This document shows, one piece after another, positions 6,472 through 13,774 of a stretch of 14,622 bases of DNA (within the stretch, counting starts at the first letter, position 1; each line of letters begins with the position of its first letter). The DNA is taken from the NCBI GenBank assembly GCA_024640445.1, contig JAHEEZ010000073.1, positions 1-14,622 of the forward strand. The letters run 5' to 3'. The notes beneath the pieces were generated by a model. It searched no databases, was not told the origin of the DNA, and was given only the letters and a program-made list of their open reading frames with translations. The translations under genes and the position numbers were made by a program. This DNA comes from Acidobacteriota bacterium (GTDB lineage Bacteria > Acidobacteriota > Blastocatellia > Pyrinomonadales > Pyrinomonadaceae).

Positions 6472-7299
6472 CTAGTCTGCAAGTCGAACAGGAAAAAGCA
6501 GCGGACGGGATGGGGCGGCGTCGGATTCGAAGGGGGCGATCTGAAGGTTCAAAAGGTAAAGTCCGTCCACGACATCATCAGGAATGTACGCCAGTTCCGT
6601 GACTGTCTTTCCAACGTCGGTTTCAGGCCCTGCGGAGTTGGTTCCGGGCTCGATCTTCCAGAACGCTCTGTGATTGGCGAGTCCTCCGCCGTCGTGGAGC
6701 CTGTCGATCGAAGGGAGATCGCAGACCAGATGGTCAATCTTTGTCTCTTCGAGCAGCCCGATCGTCTCGATCGTGAAGTAAGGAGGGATCTCGTCTCTGT
6801 AAGCCCTTGAAAGCTTTTCTTCAGAATTGGGAAGCGTCCTGATGATCAGCGCGGAAGCGCCCGCAGCATCTGCTCCAGAAGCGGTAATTGCTTTACGGAT
6901 CGCACTTGCGGTGATCACCGGATCATAGCCTTCAGCCTCGTTCGGATACGACTCGTCCGATCCGGAGAGGTCCACAGGTGAAACGGAAACAAGCGCTGCG
7001 AGGATAAGCGCGTCTCGCAAAGCGTCCCGGACCGAAATCCTCTTTTCGGTGATGTGCCCGACGCATTCCGTATGCGTGCCATTGCAGTGCGGTATCAAGG
7101 TCACCTGTTCGAAATTGCAGCTTCCACCTCGCCGCGTGTCGCCGACGAGGTCGCCGTATTCACAAGCTTTCGAGACCGCGGTCTCCACGCCGTACGCATT
7201 CGGCTGAGGGCCGCCGAATCTCATCGGGATCGATATGTCGAACGGGTCGGAAAGATCGGCCGAATAAGTGATCCCTGAATTTTGAAAGGTGATCTTCAT
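6472..7299 (-). CDS. Cyclase-family metal hydrolase, probable kynurenine formamidase
   Basis: The likely reaction is hydrolysis of N-formyl-kynurenine to kynurenine and formate, inferred mainly from position as the last gene of the operon. The 275-aa protein belongs to the cyclase/KynB-like family (PF04199). The metal-site region is HCNGTHTECVGH at residues 71-82, and a later SIDR..HDGGGLANHRAFW segment (about 197-214) resembles the family's C-terminal His-containing motif. Canonical KynB has H-x-G-T-H-x-D-x-x-x-H; here the first His is shifted by one and the Asp is Glu78. It is also longer than the roughly 210-aa KynB. ATG overlaps the upstream kynurenine monooxygenase stop as ATGA, implying translational coupling, and GGAG lies just ahead of it. 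Family: sure; substrate: probable. It could act on another amide or lactone. Confidence 0.75.
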   Translation of the reverse strand: MKITFQNSGITYSADLSDPFDISIPMRFGGPQPNAYGVETAVSKACEYGDLVGDTRRGGSCNFEQVTLIPHCNGTHTECVGHITEKRISVRDALRDALILAALVSVSPVDLSGSDESYPNEAEGYDPVITASAIRKAITASGADAAGASALIIRTLPNSEEKLSRAYRDEIPPYFTIETIGLLEETKIDHLVCDLPSIDRLHDGGGLANHRAFWKIEPGTNSAGPETDVGKTVTELAYIPDDVVDGLYLLNLQIAPFESDAAPSRPLLFPVRLAD

Positions 7300-8699
7300 T
7301 TCTCCGGAAACTGATTCCCAAGGGACCGGATCTTTCCCAATACCTCTTCAGGATCCAGCAATGACACATCTTCAACGTCCTTGCAGATCTCCATCAGAAG
7401 CCTGTCTTGCGCGTTTCCGCGTTCCATCGCGACCGAATAAGGCAGGTCTTCCCTGAAAGTTACCATCGAGTACTTTGAGAAATAATCGGGCTGGTTCTGC
7501 TCAAGCATCGTTTCAAGTTCGCGTTTCCTAACAAAAATGGGGTCCGCGACTGCGTCGCGCATCTCGTAAAAGTTCTCGACCGCCATATCCGCGATCGCAT
7601 CCGTATTTTGCTTTCGCAGTTCGGAGTACCTCTTGAAGATCTGCTCCCAATCCGTTCCCAGTTCGCCGATCAGTCCGTTCAGCACCCGGCAGTCCTCAAA
7701 CGAAGCGTTCATCCCTTGTCCGTAGAACGGGACGACCGCGTGCGCCGAATCGCCCAGCAGAAGCGCCTTTCCGCCAGCGTTCCAGGGAAAGCATTTGACG
7801 GTGCCAAGATCGCCTGTTGGATTCCCGAAGTATTCTTCGTGAAGATCTTCTATCAGCGGCAAGGAGTCCGGAAAATGGTCCTCGAAGAACGCTTCCAGTG
7901 CCGCGTGGGGATCCGGTGTCGCACCGTCCTGACCGTAGGTCCCCGAACCGATCGATGCAAAACTGTTCTCGCCTTCGTGCGCAAGGAACAAGGTACAGGT
8001 ATAGCTGCCGTCAAAGTTCGGCAGGGCGATCATCATGAACGAATGGCGCGCCCATATGTGGAGCGCGTTCTTTTCCATCCGGAAGCCGCCGCCATCGGCG
8101 GGCGGGATCGAAAGCTCTTTGTAACCGTGTTCGAGAAAGTCCTGAGCGTAATTGAACCGCGGGATTCCCCCGTTCATCATCGCCCTGCGGACCGCAGAAC
8201 CGGCCCCGTCCGTCGCGATCAGCGTCGCGCCTTTGACCGTCCGCTCATCACCGCTTTCTTCATCAAGTATGAAAGCCTCGCCTGTGTCACAGTCGAAATC
8301 AACGCACCGCCTGTTAAAGAAGAAACCGCATTCAGGATATTTTTCTGCTTCGTTCATCAACGCGATGTTAAGGCCCGCTCTCGAGACGGAATTTATGTAT
8401 TCGCCTTCGCGGCCGCTGTAGGGGAGAAGTTTCGTGGCGCCGTTGGTAGAGTGCACGAGGCGGCCATACATGGGCACCGCTTCGCGGAGCATGTACTCGT
8501 CCATCCCGACCTCTTTCAGGGCCGCAATGCCGCGGTCGGAAAGCGCGAGGTTGATCGAACGTCCGGCGGCCGCCTCGCTAAGACGCATATCGCCGCGCGC
8601 CTCGTACACGTCAACACCGATCCCTCGTTTCGCCAGATAGATGGCAAGCAGGGAACCCGCGAGGCCCGCACCGACGACGATGACTCTTTCATTGCTCAT
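7296..8699 (-). CDS. kmo: Kynurenine 3-monooxygenase
   Basis: This flavoprotein hydroxylates L-kynurenine to 3-hydroxykynurenine with NADPH and O2. The N-terminus of the protein has the FAD GxGxxG fold (VIVVGAGLAGSLLAIYLAKR), followed by an Arg-containing GRSINLALSDRG segment. The second FAD motif, GDSAHAVVPFYGQGMNASFEDC, is near residue 310 and matches KMO/UbiH-type hydroxylases and KMO in particular. An in-frame ATG 33 nt upstream would add 11 Arg-rich residues. I chose the start at 8699 because its ATG overlaps the kynureninase TGA as ATGA and directly precedes the dinucleotide-binding strand, giving 467 aa, a normal length. The gene lies between kynureninase and the formamidase candidate, with 4-nt overlaps on both sides. 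The C-terminus lacks the obvious membrane anchor of mitochondrial KMO, so it is probably soluble. Confidence 0.95.
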   Translation of the reverse strand: MSNERVIVVGAGLAGSLLAIYLAKRGIGVDVYEARGDMRLSEAAAGRSINLALSDRGIAALKEVGMDEYMLREAVPMYGRLVHSTNGATKLLPYSGREGEYINSVSRAGLNIALMNEAEKYPECGFFFNRRCVDFDCDTGEAFILDEESGDERTVKGATLIATDGAGSAVRRAMMNGGIPRFNYAQDFLEHGYKELSIPPADGGGFRMEKNALHIWARHSFMMIALPNFDGSYTCTLFLAHEGENSFASIGSGTYGQDGATPDPHAALEAFFEDHFPDSLPLIEDLHEEYFGNPTGDLGTVKCFPWNAGGKALLLGDSAHAVVPFYGQGMNASFEDCRVLNGLIGELGTDWEQIFKRYSELRKQNTDAIADMAVENFYEMRDAVADPIFVRKRELETMLEQNQPDYFSKYSMVTFREDLPYSVAMERGNAQDRLLMEICKDVEDVSLLDPEEVLGKIRSLGNQFPEK

Positions 8700-9994
8700 A
8701 TGCCAACGCCTTCGGTCGTTCCGCCGAGACACCTCTTCAGGATCCTGTAAAAGCCGAACGCATCAGAAAAGTTGTTGTAGAGCGGCACCGGCGCGACCCT
8801 GATCACATCCGGTTCGCGCCAGTCCGCGACGACGCCCGCGGAAGTGAGTTCTTCGAACAGCGACCGATTCGCGTCCTCGACCCTTATGGAGAGCTGACAG
8901 CCTCTGTGAGCAGTGCGAGACGGCGTAATGACCGTTATCCGTTCGTCGTCGATCTGCTTAAGAAGGAATTCCAGAAATCCTGTCAATTTTTTCGATTTCT
9001 CGACCAAAGCCTCCATTCCGGCCTCCGCGAAGATCTCAAGCGAGGCCCGCAATGAAGCCATCTGCAGGATCGGCGGATTCGAGATCTGCCATCCCTCCGC
9101 ACCCTCGATCGGCACGAAATCCGGCCCCATCAAGAATCGCGTGTCCTTGTCGTGGCCCCACCATCCGGCAAATCTCGGGATGTCAGAATCCTTTGCGTGA
9201 CGTTCGTGCACGAAGGCGCCCGCAACCGCACCGGGGCCCGCGTTGAGGTATTTGTAACTGCACCAGACTGCGAAATCGGCACCCCAGTCGTGAAGTTTCA
9301 GGGGAATGTTCCCAGCAGCGTGCGCGAGATCGAAACCTACCGCGGCGCCCGCTGTGCGTGCTGCGTCGGCAATTCTTGCCATCTCGAACGCCTGTCCCGT
9401 GAAGTAGTTCACCCCTCCGAACATAACGAGTGCGAGCGAATCGCCGTATGTTTCTATCGCGGTCTCGATGTCTTCCGTTCGGAGCGTCGTCTCGCCCTCA
9501 CGAGGCTCCATTTCGATCAGCGCGTCGCCCGGATCGAATCCGTGGAACCGGATCTGCGACTTCACTGCGTACTGGTCTGACGGAAACGCCTTGCCCTCGA
9601 TCATTATCCGGTACCTTTCCGGTGTCGGACGGTAGAAGGAGACCAGCATCAGGTGAAGGTTGACGGTCAGCGAATTCATCACGACCGTCTCGACAGGCTT
9701 TGCGCCGACGACCTCCGCCATCTTTTCCGTAAGGAACTCGTGATACGGAAGCCACGGGTGCTTTGCGTGAAAATGTCCCTCGACGGCGAGGGTTTTCCAG
9801 TCTTCGAGTTCCTGGTCAACATATTCCCGCGCCGTCTTTGGCTGAAGGCCGAGCGAATTGCCCGTGAAATAAAGCACTTCATTGCCGTGCCGGGGTATTG
9901 GGAAATTGAACTTCTCACGAAACCGGGCGAGAGGATCGGACGCATCGAGCGAACGAGCGAAGTCTTCCGATGCAACAAATTCCATTCTATCCAT
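8696..9994 (-). CDS. kynU: Kynureninase
   Basis: This PLP enzyme splits 3-hydroxykynurenine (or kynurenine) into 3-hydroxyanthranilate (or anthranilate) and alanine. It is a fold-type I aminotransferase-like protein of 432 aa, close to the usual 400-430. Visible signatures are YFTGNSLGLQP near residue 42, FDLAHAAGN with PLP-contacting Asp222, and CSYKYLNAGPG with the Schiff-base Lys248; GWWGH (277-281) and QISNPP (303-308) are typical of kynureninases. ATG at 9994 is followed closely by a second ATG at 9985; neither has a clear Shine-Dalgarno, though AGGGG lies about 14 nt before the first. It begins 24 nt after the ACMS decarboxylase stop and overlaps the monooxygenase start by 4 nt. With the monooxygenase beside it, the 3-hydroxylated substrate is the likely one. 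Confidence 0.96.
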   Translation of the reverse strand: MDRMEFVASEDFARSLDASDPLARFREKFNFPIPRHGNEVLYFTGNSLGLQPKTAREYVDQELEDWKTLAVEGHFHAKHPWLPYHEFLTEKMAEVVGAKPVETVVMNSLTVNLHLMLVSFYRPTPERYRIMIEGKAFPSDQYAVKSQIRFHGFDPGDALIEMEPREGETTLRTEDIETAIETYGDSLALVMFGGVNYFTGQAFEMARIADAARTAGAAVGFDLAHAAGNIPLKLHDWGADFAVWCSYKYLNAGPGAVAGAFVHERHAKDSDIPRFAGWWGHDKDTRFLMGPDFVPIEGAEGWQISNPPILQMASLRASLEIFAEAGMEALVEKSKKLTGFLEFLLKQIDDERITVITPSRTAHRGCQLSIRVEDANRSLFEELTSAGVVADWREPDVIRVAPVPLYNNFSDAFGFYRILKRCLGGTTEGVGI

Positions 9995-10018
9995 ATGTGT
10001 TTAGCGGCCCCTTTTTCC

Positions 10019-11032
10019 CTACGTAGCAAACCTCTCCTTGTCAATGCCGAGCCAGCGCAATGCGGAGCCGTGAAAGAGTTCGGCAGCGATCTCTCGCGGG
10101 AAACCCATCGACTCGATCAGCTTGCCGGGCTCCAGTTCGCCCAGCGGAAACGGGTAGTCCGTTCCGAGCGCGACGTGGTCCGCGCCCGCGAGTTCAACAA
10201 GGTATTGGAGCATTTCCTTTGAATGCACAAGTGAATCGAAGTAGATCTTCCCGAAGTAATCGGACGGCTGGACGTCGTTGTCCACCGCCACAAGGTCGGG
10301 CCGGACGTCGAAGCCGTGATCGATCCTGCCGATGGTGGCGGGGAACGATCCGCCGCCGTGTGCAAACGCTATCCGGAGCGACGGGAGCTTTTCAAGCACG
10401 CCGGAAAATATCAGGGAACAGATCGCTCTCGAAGTTTCCGCCGGCATTCCCACGAGCCACGGCAGCCAGTACTTCCTCATATCGTCCTGTCCCATCATTT
10501 CCCAGGGATGGACGAAAACAGCCATTCCGGATTCCGCGCAGGCGGCAAAAAAGTCGAAGAACTCCGGCTCGCTCAGATTCTTGCCATTTATGTTTGATCC
10601 GATCTGGATCCCGTCGAGACCCTGTGCCTTTGCCCGCGCGACTTCTTTTACCGCCAGTTCGACTTTCTGCATCGGCGCGGTGCCGAGGCCTGCGAAACGG
10701 GAAGGATTCTCAGCCACGATCTCCGCGATCCCTTCGTTCAGGAATCGCGAAACCTGCGCTCCATCTTCCGGTTCCGCCCAGTAACTGAACATCACAGGCA
10801 CGGTCGAAAGCACCTGAACATCTATGTCCGACGCTTCGCACTCGCGCATTCTCGCGCCGGCGTCCCAGCAGTTCTCTTCTATTTCACGAAAGAAATGACC
10901 GTCGTCGCGGATCATACGCGCGCATCCCTGCCGATGGTGGTCCAGCAAGATAAAGCCCCCGTAACCGAATTTCTCTTTCCAGTTCGGGAGGTCCCTTGGA
11001 AGAATGTGAGTGTGGATGTCGATTTTCAGCAT
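10019..11032 (-). CDS. 2-amino-3-carboxymuconate-6-semialdehyde decarboxylase (ACMSD)
   Basis: The enzyme decarboxylates ACMS to 2-aminomuconic 6-semialdehyde, preventing spontaneous cyclisation to quinolinate. It is a zinc amidohydrolase-fold protein of 337 aa (family length about 335). Metal ligands line up as His7 and His9 (DIHTHILP), His175 (FVHPW) and Asp292 (GTDYPFP). Other active-site positions known from the Pseudomonas enzyme are also present at matching offsets: Arg49 (HFFRE), Trp189, His225 (FAHGGGSF) and Arg236, the arginine supplied across the dimer. This makes ACMSD much more likely than another amidohydrolase-2 member. The ATG at 11032 has a GGA six nt upstream. The gene lies 17 nt after the dioxygenase stop, so substrate and product enzymes are adjacent. 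Confidence 0.95.
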   Translation of the reverse strand: MLKIDIHTHILPRDLPNWKEKFGYGGFILLDHHRQGCARMIRDDGHFFREIEENCWDAGARMRECEASDIDVQVLSTVPVMFSYWAEPEDGAQVSRFLNEGIAEIVAENPSRFAGLGTAPMQKVELAVKEVARAKAQGLDGIQIGSNINGKNLSEPEFFDFFAACAESGMAVFVHPWEMMGQDDMRKYWLPWLVGMPAETSRAICSLIFSGVLEKLPSLRIAFAHGGGSFPATIGRIDHGFDVRPDLVAVDNDVQPSDYFGKIYFDSLVHSKEMLQYLVELAGADHVALGTDYPFPLGELEPGKLIESMGFPREIAAELFHGSALRWLGIDKERFAT

Positions 11033-11049
11033 TCGTATCCGTGAGGCAT

Positions 11050-11574
11050 TCAGTTTGCGGGCCGCGGCGGTTCCATCACCGCACCGCAGTGATCGCAGGT
11101 CCGCAATCCTTTGTTTGAGTAGAACTTCTCGAAAACGCCCTGGAATTGTGTGGTTATGTCATCCAGCTGAAAGTACTCTTCGTAAAGTTTCTCGTTGCAG
11201 TTCTCGCAGAACCAAAGCAGGCCGTCCAGTTCGCCCTCCCGCCGCTTTCTTTCGATTACGAGTCCAACTGTATTCGCGCCGCGGATCGGATTGTGCGGCA
11301 CCTTCGGCGGCAAAAGGAATATCTCGCCCTCGCGGATCGGCACATCAACGGACTTGCCGTCCTCCTGGATCTTGACCGTGATGTCGCCCTCAAGCTGATA
11401 GAAGAACTCCTCGCCTTCGTCGTAATGGAAATCCTTTCGCGAGTTCGGGCCGCCGACCACCATCACGATGAACTCTGCGTCCTCATACACGCACTTGTTG
11501 CCGACCGGCGGTTTCAAAAGATGCCGGTTGTCATCTATCCACTTCTTGAAATTGAAAGGTCTTTGTATAGGCAT
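11050..11574 (-). CDS. nbaC: 3-hydroxyanthranilate 3,4-dioxygenase
   Basis: This non-haem Fe(II) cupin opens the ring of 3-hydroxyanthranilate to give ACMS. From the ATG at 11574 the protein has 174 aa, the same length as the Cupriavidus metallidurans enzyme. The iron ligands are His50 and Glu56 (DFHYDEGEE) and His94 (PPKVPHNP), with substrate-contacting Arg46 and Arg98. The C-terminal rubredoxin-like site is intact: Cys123/Cys126 (CENC) and Cys160/Cys163 (CDHC). These sit within two residues of the C. metallidurans numbering. A TTG at 11595 would add seven residues and overlap the deaminase stop; I prefer the ATG because of the family length, with GAGAA upstream. It lies 13 nt after the deaminase gene and 17 nt before ACMS decarboxylase. 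Confidence 0.96.
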   Translation of the reverse strand: MPIQRPFNFKKWIDDNRHLLKPPVGNKCVYEDAEFIVMVVGGPNSRKDFHYDEGEEFFYQLEGDITVKIQEDGKSVDVPIREGEIFLLPPKVPHNPIRGANTVGLVIERKRREGELDGLLWFCENCNEKLYEEYFQLDDITTQFQGVFEKFYSNKGLRTCDHCGAVMEPPRPAN

Positions 11575-11587
11575 ACTCTTCAGTTCT

Positions 11588-12004
11588 CTATTCAACCGTC
11601 GCGATCACTTTCAACTCGATGGCGATCGGCGTAGGCAGCCGGTTTATCTCGACCGTCGTTCTGCACGGCCGGTTATCCTTGAAATACTCTGCGTAGACCC
11701 GGTTGTAGGTCTCGAAGTCCGCCCGCATATTCGTCAGGAAAACGGTAACGTCAACGATCTTGTCCCACGAAGAGCCCGCGGATTCCACGATCGCCCGCAC
11801 ATTCCGGAAGACGGAACGGCACTGAACTTCGATATCGTAAGAAACGATCTCGCCATCCTCATTCAACTCGACGCCCGGGATCTTGTCGTTCCCGCGCTCT
11901 CGCGGGCCGACGCCCGACAGGAAGATCAGGTTTCCGACGCGCCTCGCATGCGGATACATCCCAACCGGTTCCGGCGCCGCGTCGCTGTTGATTATGTCTT
12001 CCAT
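11588..12004 (-). CDS. RidA/YjgF-family protein, probable 2-aminomuconate deaminase
   Basis: The predicted role is hydrolytic removal of ammonia from 2-aminomuconate, giving the 4-oxalocrotonate-type acid that enters meta-cleavage catabolism. The 138-aa protein is a single RidA domain (usually a trimer): YPHARRVGNLIFLSGVGP near the start, DVTVFLTNM in the middle, then RPCRTTVEINRLP with Arg115 in the position of the carboxylate-binding arginine and AIELKVIA with Glu130. An upstream ATG at 12046 lies inside the preceding small gene and would add an Arg-rich, non-family stretch, so I start at 12004, 8 nt after that gene's stop; translational coupling may compensate for the weak ribosome site. 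General RidA enamine/imine hydrolases look alike. The deaminase call rests on the neighbours. Confidence 0.85.
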   Translation of the reverse strand: MEDIINSDAAPEPVGMYPHARRVGNLIFLSGVGPRERGNDKIPGVELNEDGEIVSYDIEVQCRSVFRNVRAIVESAGSSWDKIVDVTVFLTNMRADFETYNRVYAEYFKDNRPCRTTVEINRLPTPIAIELKVIATVE

Positions 12005-12012
12005 AGCCGCTT

Positions 12013-12186
12013 TTAACGCTCGCCATCGTAGACGGCCTTCGCGCATTCTACGAAGAGGTCCAGGTAATAGTCCCGCGTTTCGTCCGGCGACAACATTCTG
12101 TTCTCTTTCTCAGCGATGAACTTCATAAGCTCCAACGCGACTTCCTCGCCGGTCTCGATCCTGATGGGTTGTGTTTCTGTACTCAT
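12013..12186 (-). CDS. Unrecognised 57-residue acidic protein in the kynurenine operon
   Basis: I do not recognise this protein. It starts MSTETQPIRIETGEEVALEL and ends AVYDGER. It has about 14 acidic and 7 basic residues, looks mostly helical, and has a single Cys48; there is no signal peptide or membrane segment. The evidence that it is real is the AGGGGAG ribosome binding site with a 7-nt spacer before the ATG, the clearest in the operon, and the tight fit: it fills the space between the dehydrogenase (35 nt gap) and the deaminase (8 nt gap). Its size and acidity would suit a small partner or stabiliser of a neighbouring enzyme, but that is a guess. It might also serve to deliver ribosomes to the deaminase gene, whose own site is poor. 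Confidence 0.8.
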   Translation of the reverse strand: MSTETQPIRIETGEEVALELMKFIAEKENRMLSPDETRDYYLDLFVECAKAVYDGER

Positions 12187-12221
12187 AACTAAACTCCCCT
12201 AATCCTTATTGTCCGGTTGAT

Positions 12222-13670
12222 TCAATGATCGACCTTGATGCAGACGTTCTTTTCTTCTGTGAAGAATCTGAGCGCTTCAAACCCTCCTTCCCGGCCCATC
12301 CCGGAATCCTTGACACCCCCGAAGGGCGTCCTGAGATCCCTGAGCAGCCAGCAGTTGACCCATACGATACCCGCATCGAGCCTCTCCGCCACACGATGGG
12401 CGCGGGAAAGGTTCTCGGTCCAGACGGTCGCGGAAAGTCCGTAACGGACGCTGTTGGCGTATTCGAGCACCTCATTCTCTGTATCGAATGGCGCTATGGT
12501 TACGACAGGCCCGAATATTTCTTCCTGGTTGGTCCTGCAATCATGCGCAAGGCCCTCGATTACTGCCGGCTCGATAAAATATCCATCGCGGCATCGGCCC
12601 TCAAGCCTGATACGGCTTCCGCCGACCAGAACCGTACCGCCTTCCTGTTTCGCAAGGTCGACATAAGAAAGCACTTTTTCCATATGCGCCTGCGATACGA
12701 CGGCCCCTATGTTCGTGTCCGGCTCTGAGGGGTCGCCAACTCTCAGGGCCTTTGTTCTTTCAACGAAATCACCTTTGAATCGATCGTAAAGCGGTCTTTC
12801 GACGTAGATCCTTGAGCCGCACAGGCAGATCTGCCCCTGGTTTGAGAACGACGATCGCACCGTCGTATCAAGCATCGATTCGTAATCGCAGTCGGCGAAT
12901 ATGATGTTCGGGTTCTTGCCGCCGAGCTCCAGCGAAAGCTTTTTGAACTTAGGCGCCGCCTGCGAGGCGATCCATTCCCCGGTCTTCGTGCCGCCGGTGA
13001 ACGAGATCGCTTTGACATCGGGATGATCCACAATCGCCGCTCCTGCCTGAGGTCCCGTGCCGTGAACGATATTCAAAACACCGGGCGGGAGCCCTGCCTC
13101 AATGCAGAGTTCCGAAAGCAAAAAGGCGGTGTACGGCGTTATCTCCGAAGGTTTTGCGACGACGCAGTTTCCTGCGGCAAGCGCCGGCGCTATTTTCCAG
13201 GTGAAAAGGTAAAGGGGAAGGTTCCATGGACTGATGCAACCGACTACTCCGAGCGGCTGGCGAAGCGTGTAGTTGATCGCCTGGCCCGCCGTCTGGTGCG
13301 ATTCGGAAGCGAAGTGCATTGCCGCAGTTGCGTAAAACTTGAAATTGGCAACGGCGCGGGGGATGTCGACCGCTTTCGCGAGCGAAACGGGCTTGCCGTT
13401 GTCCAGGCTCTCAGCCTTTGCGAGTTGTTCCAGATCGCGTTCGATCAATGACGCGATCCGCATCATCGCATCGTGCCTTACTTCCGGTGAGGTCAGGGAC
13501 CATCCGGGAAAAGCACTCTTCGCGGCTTCGACAGCGGCCGCGACATCCACGCCGTTCGAATCCGGGATCATCGCAAAAACGATGCCCGTTGCCGGATCGA
13601 TATCATCAAGATATCCACCCGCCGCCGGCTCGCAAAGGCGACCTCCGATATAGTTTTGAAGTTTGATCAT
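12222..13670 (-). CDS. 2-aminomuconic 6-semialdehyde dehydrogenase (ALDH8A1-like)
   Basis: The enzyme oxidises 2-aminomuconic 6-semialdehyde to 2-aminomuconate with NAD+, competing with its cyclisation to picolinate. It is a full-length 482-aa aldehyde dehydrogenase. Catalytic residues visible are Asn150 (ISPWNLPLYLFTWKIAP), Glu248 (LSLELGGKNP) and nucleophile Cys282 (NQGQICLCGSR). The coenzyme-binding FTGGTKTG lies near 224-231 and EEIFGPV comes later. The PWNLPLYLFTWKIAPA, NQGQICLCGSR and GIVWVNCWLLRDL segments are closest, from memory, to human ALDH8A1 and Pseudomonas AmnC-type enzymes rather than to betaine or general aldehyde dehydrogenases. It is the first gene of the operon, directly behind the promoter candidate. 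The ATG at 13670 has only GGAA upstream, consistent with a very short leader. Confidence 0.93.
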   Translation of the reverse strand: MIKLQNYIGGRLCEPAAGGYLDDIDPATGIVFAMIPDSNGVDVAAAVEAAKSAFPGWSLTSPEVRHDAMMRIASLIERDLEQLAKAESLDNGKPVSLAKAVDIPRAVANFKFYATAAMHFASESHQTAGQAINYTLRQPLGVVGCISPWNLPLYLFTWKIAPALAAGNCVVAKPSEITPYTAFLLSELCIEAGLPPGVLNIVHGTGPQAGAAIVDHPDVKAISFTGGTKTGEWIASQAAPKFKKLSLELGGKNPNIIFADCDYESMLDTTVRSSFSNQGQICLCGSRIYVERPLYDRFKGDFVERTKALRVGDPSEPDTNIGAVVSQAHMEKVLSYVDLAKQEGGTVLVGGSRIRLEGRCRDGYFIEPAVIEGLAHDCRTNQEEIFGPVVTIAPFDTENEVLEYANSVRYGLSATVWTENLSRAHRVAERLDAGIVWVNCWLLRDLRTPFGGVKDSGMGREGGFEALRFFTEEKNVCIKVDH

Positions 13671-13677
13671 CAGGTTC

Positions 13678-13713
13678 CGGGAACGATTATATCGTTTTCC
13701 CGAAACCCTGCAA
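13678..13713 (-). promoter_or_regulatory. Candidate kynurenine-operon promoter overlapping an operator-like inverted repeat
   Basis: On the - strand TTGCAG (13713-13708) and a perfect TATAAT (13691-13686) are 16 nt apart. Transcription would start near 13679, about 9 nt before the ATG at 13670. An inverted repeat covers the -10: CGGGAACGAT at 13678-13687 against ATCGTTTTCCCG at 13691-13702, complementary apart from two extra T in the second arm. A protein bound here would block polymerase. No T run follows on either strand, so an intrinsic terminator for dcd is less likely. No regulator gene lies in the window. Confidence 0.5.
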
Positions 13714-13774
13714 TTCGGTGGGTATCAAGACGCTCGATGCCAGAGTCCGCACCGGTGTCGCCCTGCTGAACCGT

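Noticed and set aside
6418..6810. A 130-codon + strand frame running from the intergenic gap into the formamidase gene
   Set aside because: Most of it is antisense to the formamidase candidate, and the part in the gap has no ribosome site or recognisable domain.
8700..8732. Upstream start for kynurenine monooxygenase adding MSRRNDRRRWH
   Set aside because: It would overlap kynureninase by 37 nt and add a charged tail ahead of the FAD-binding strand; the ATGA overlap at 8699 is the natural start.
7608..8750. A 380-codon open frame on the + strand opposite kynurenine monooxygenase
   Set aside because: It is antisense to a clearly recognisable flavoprotein, its translation is Arg/Val-rich without any family motif, and it has no ribosome site; high-GC codon use leaves such frames open.
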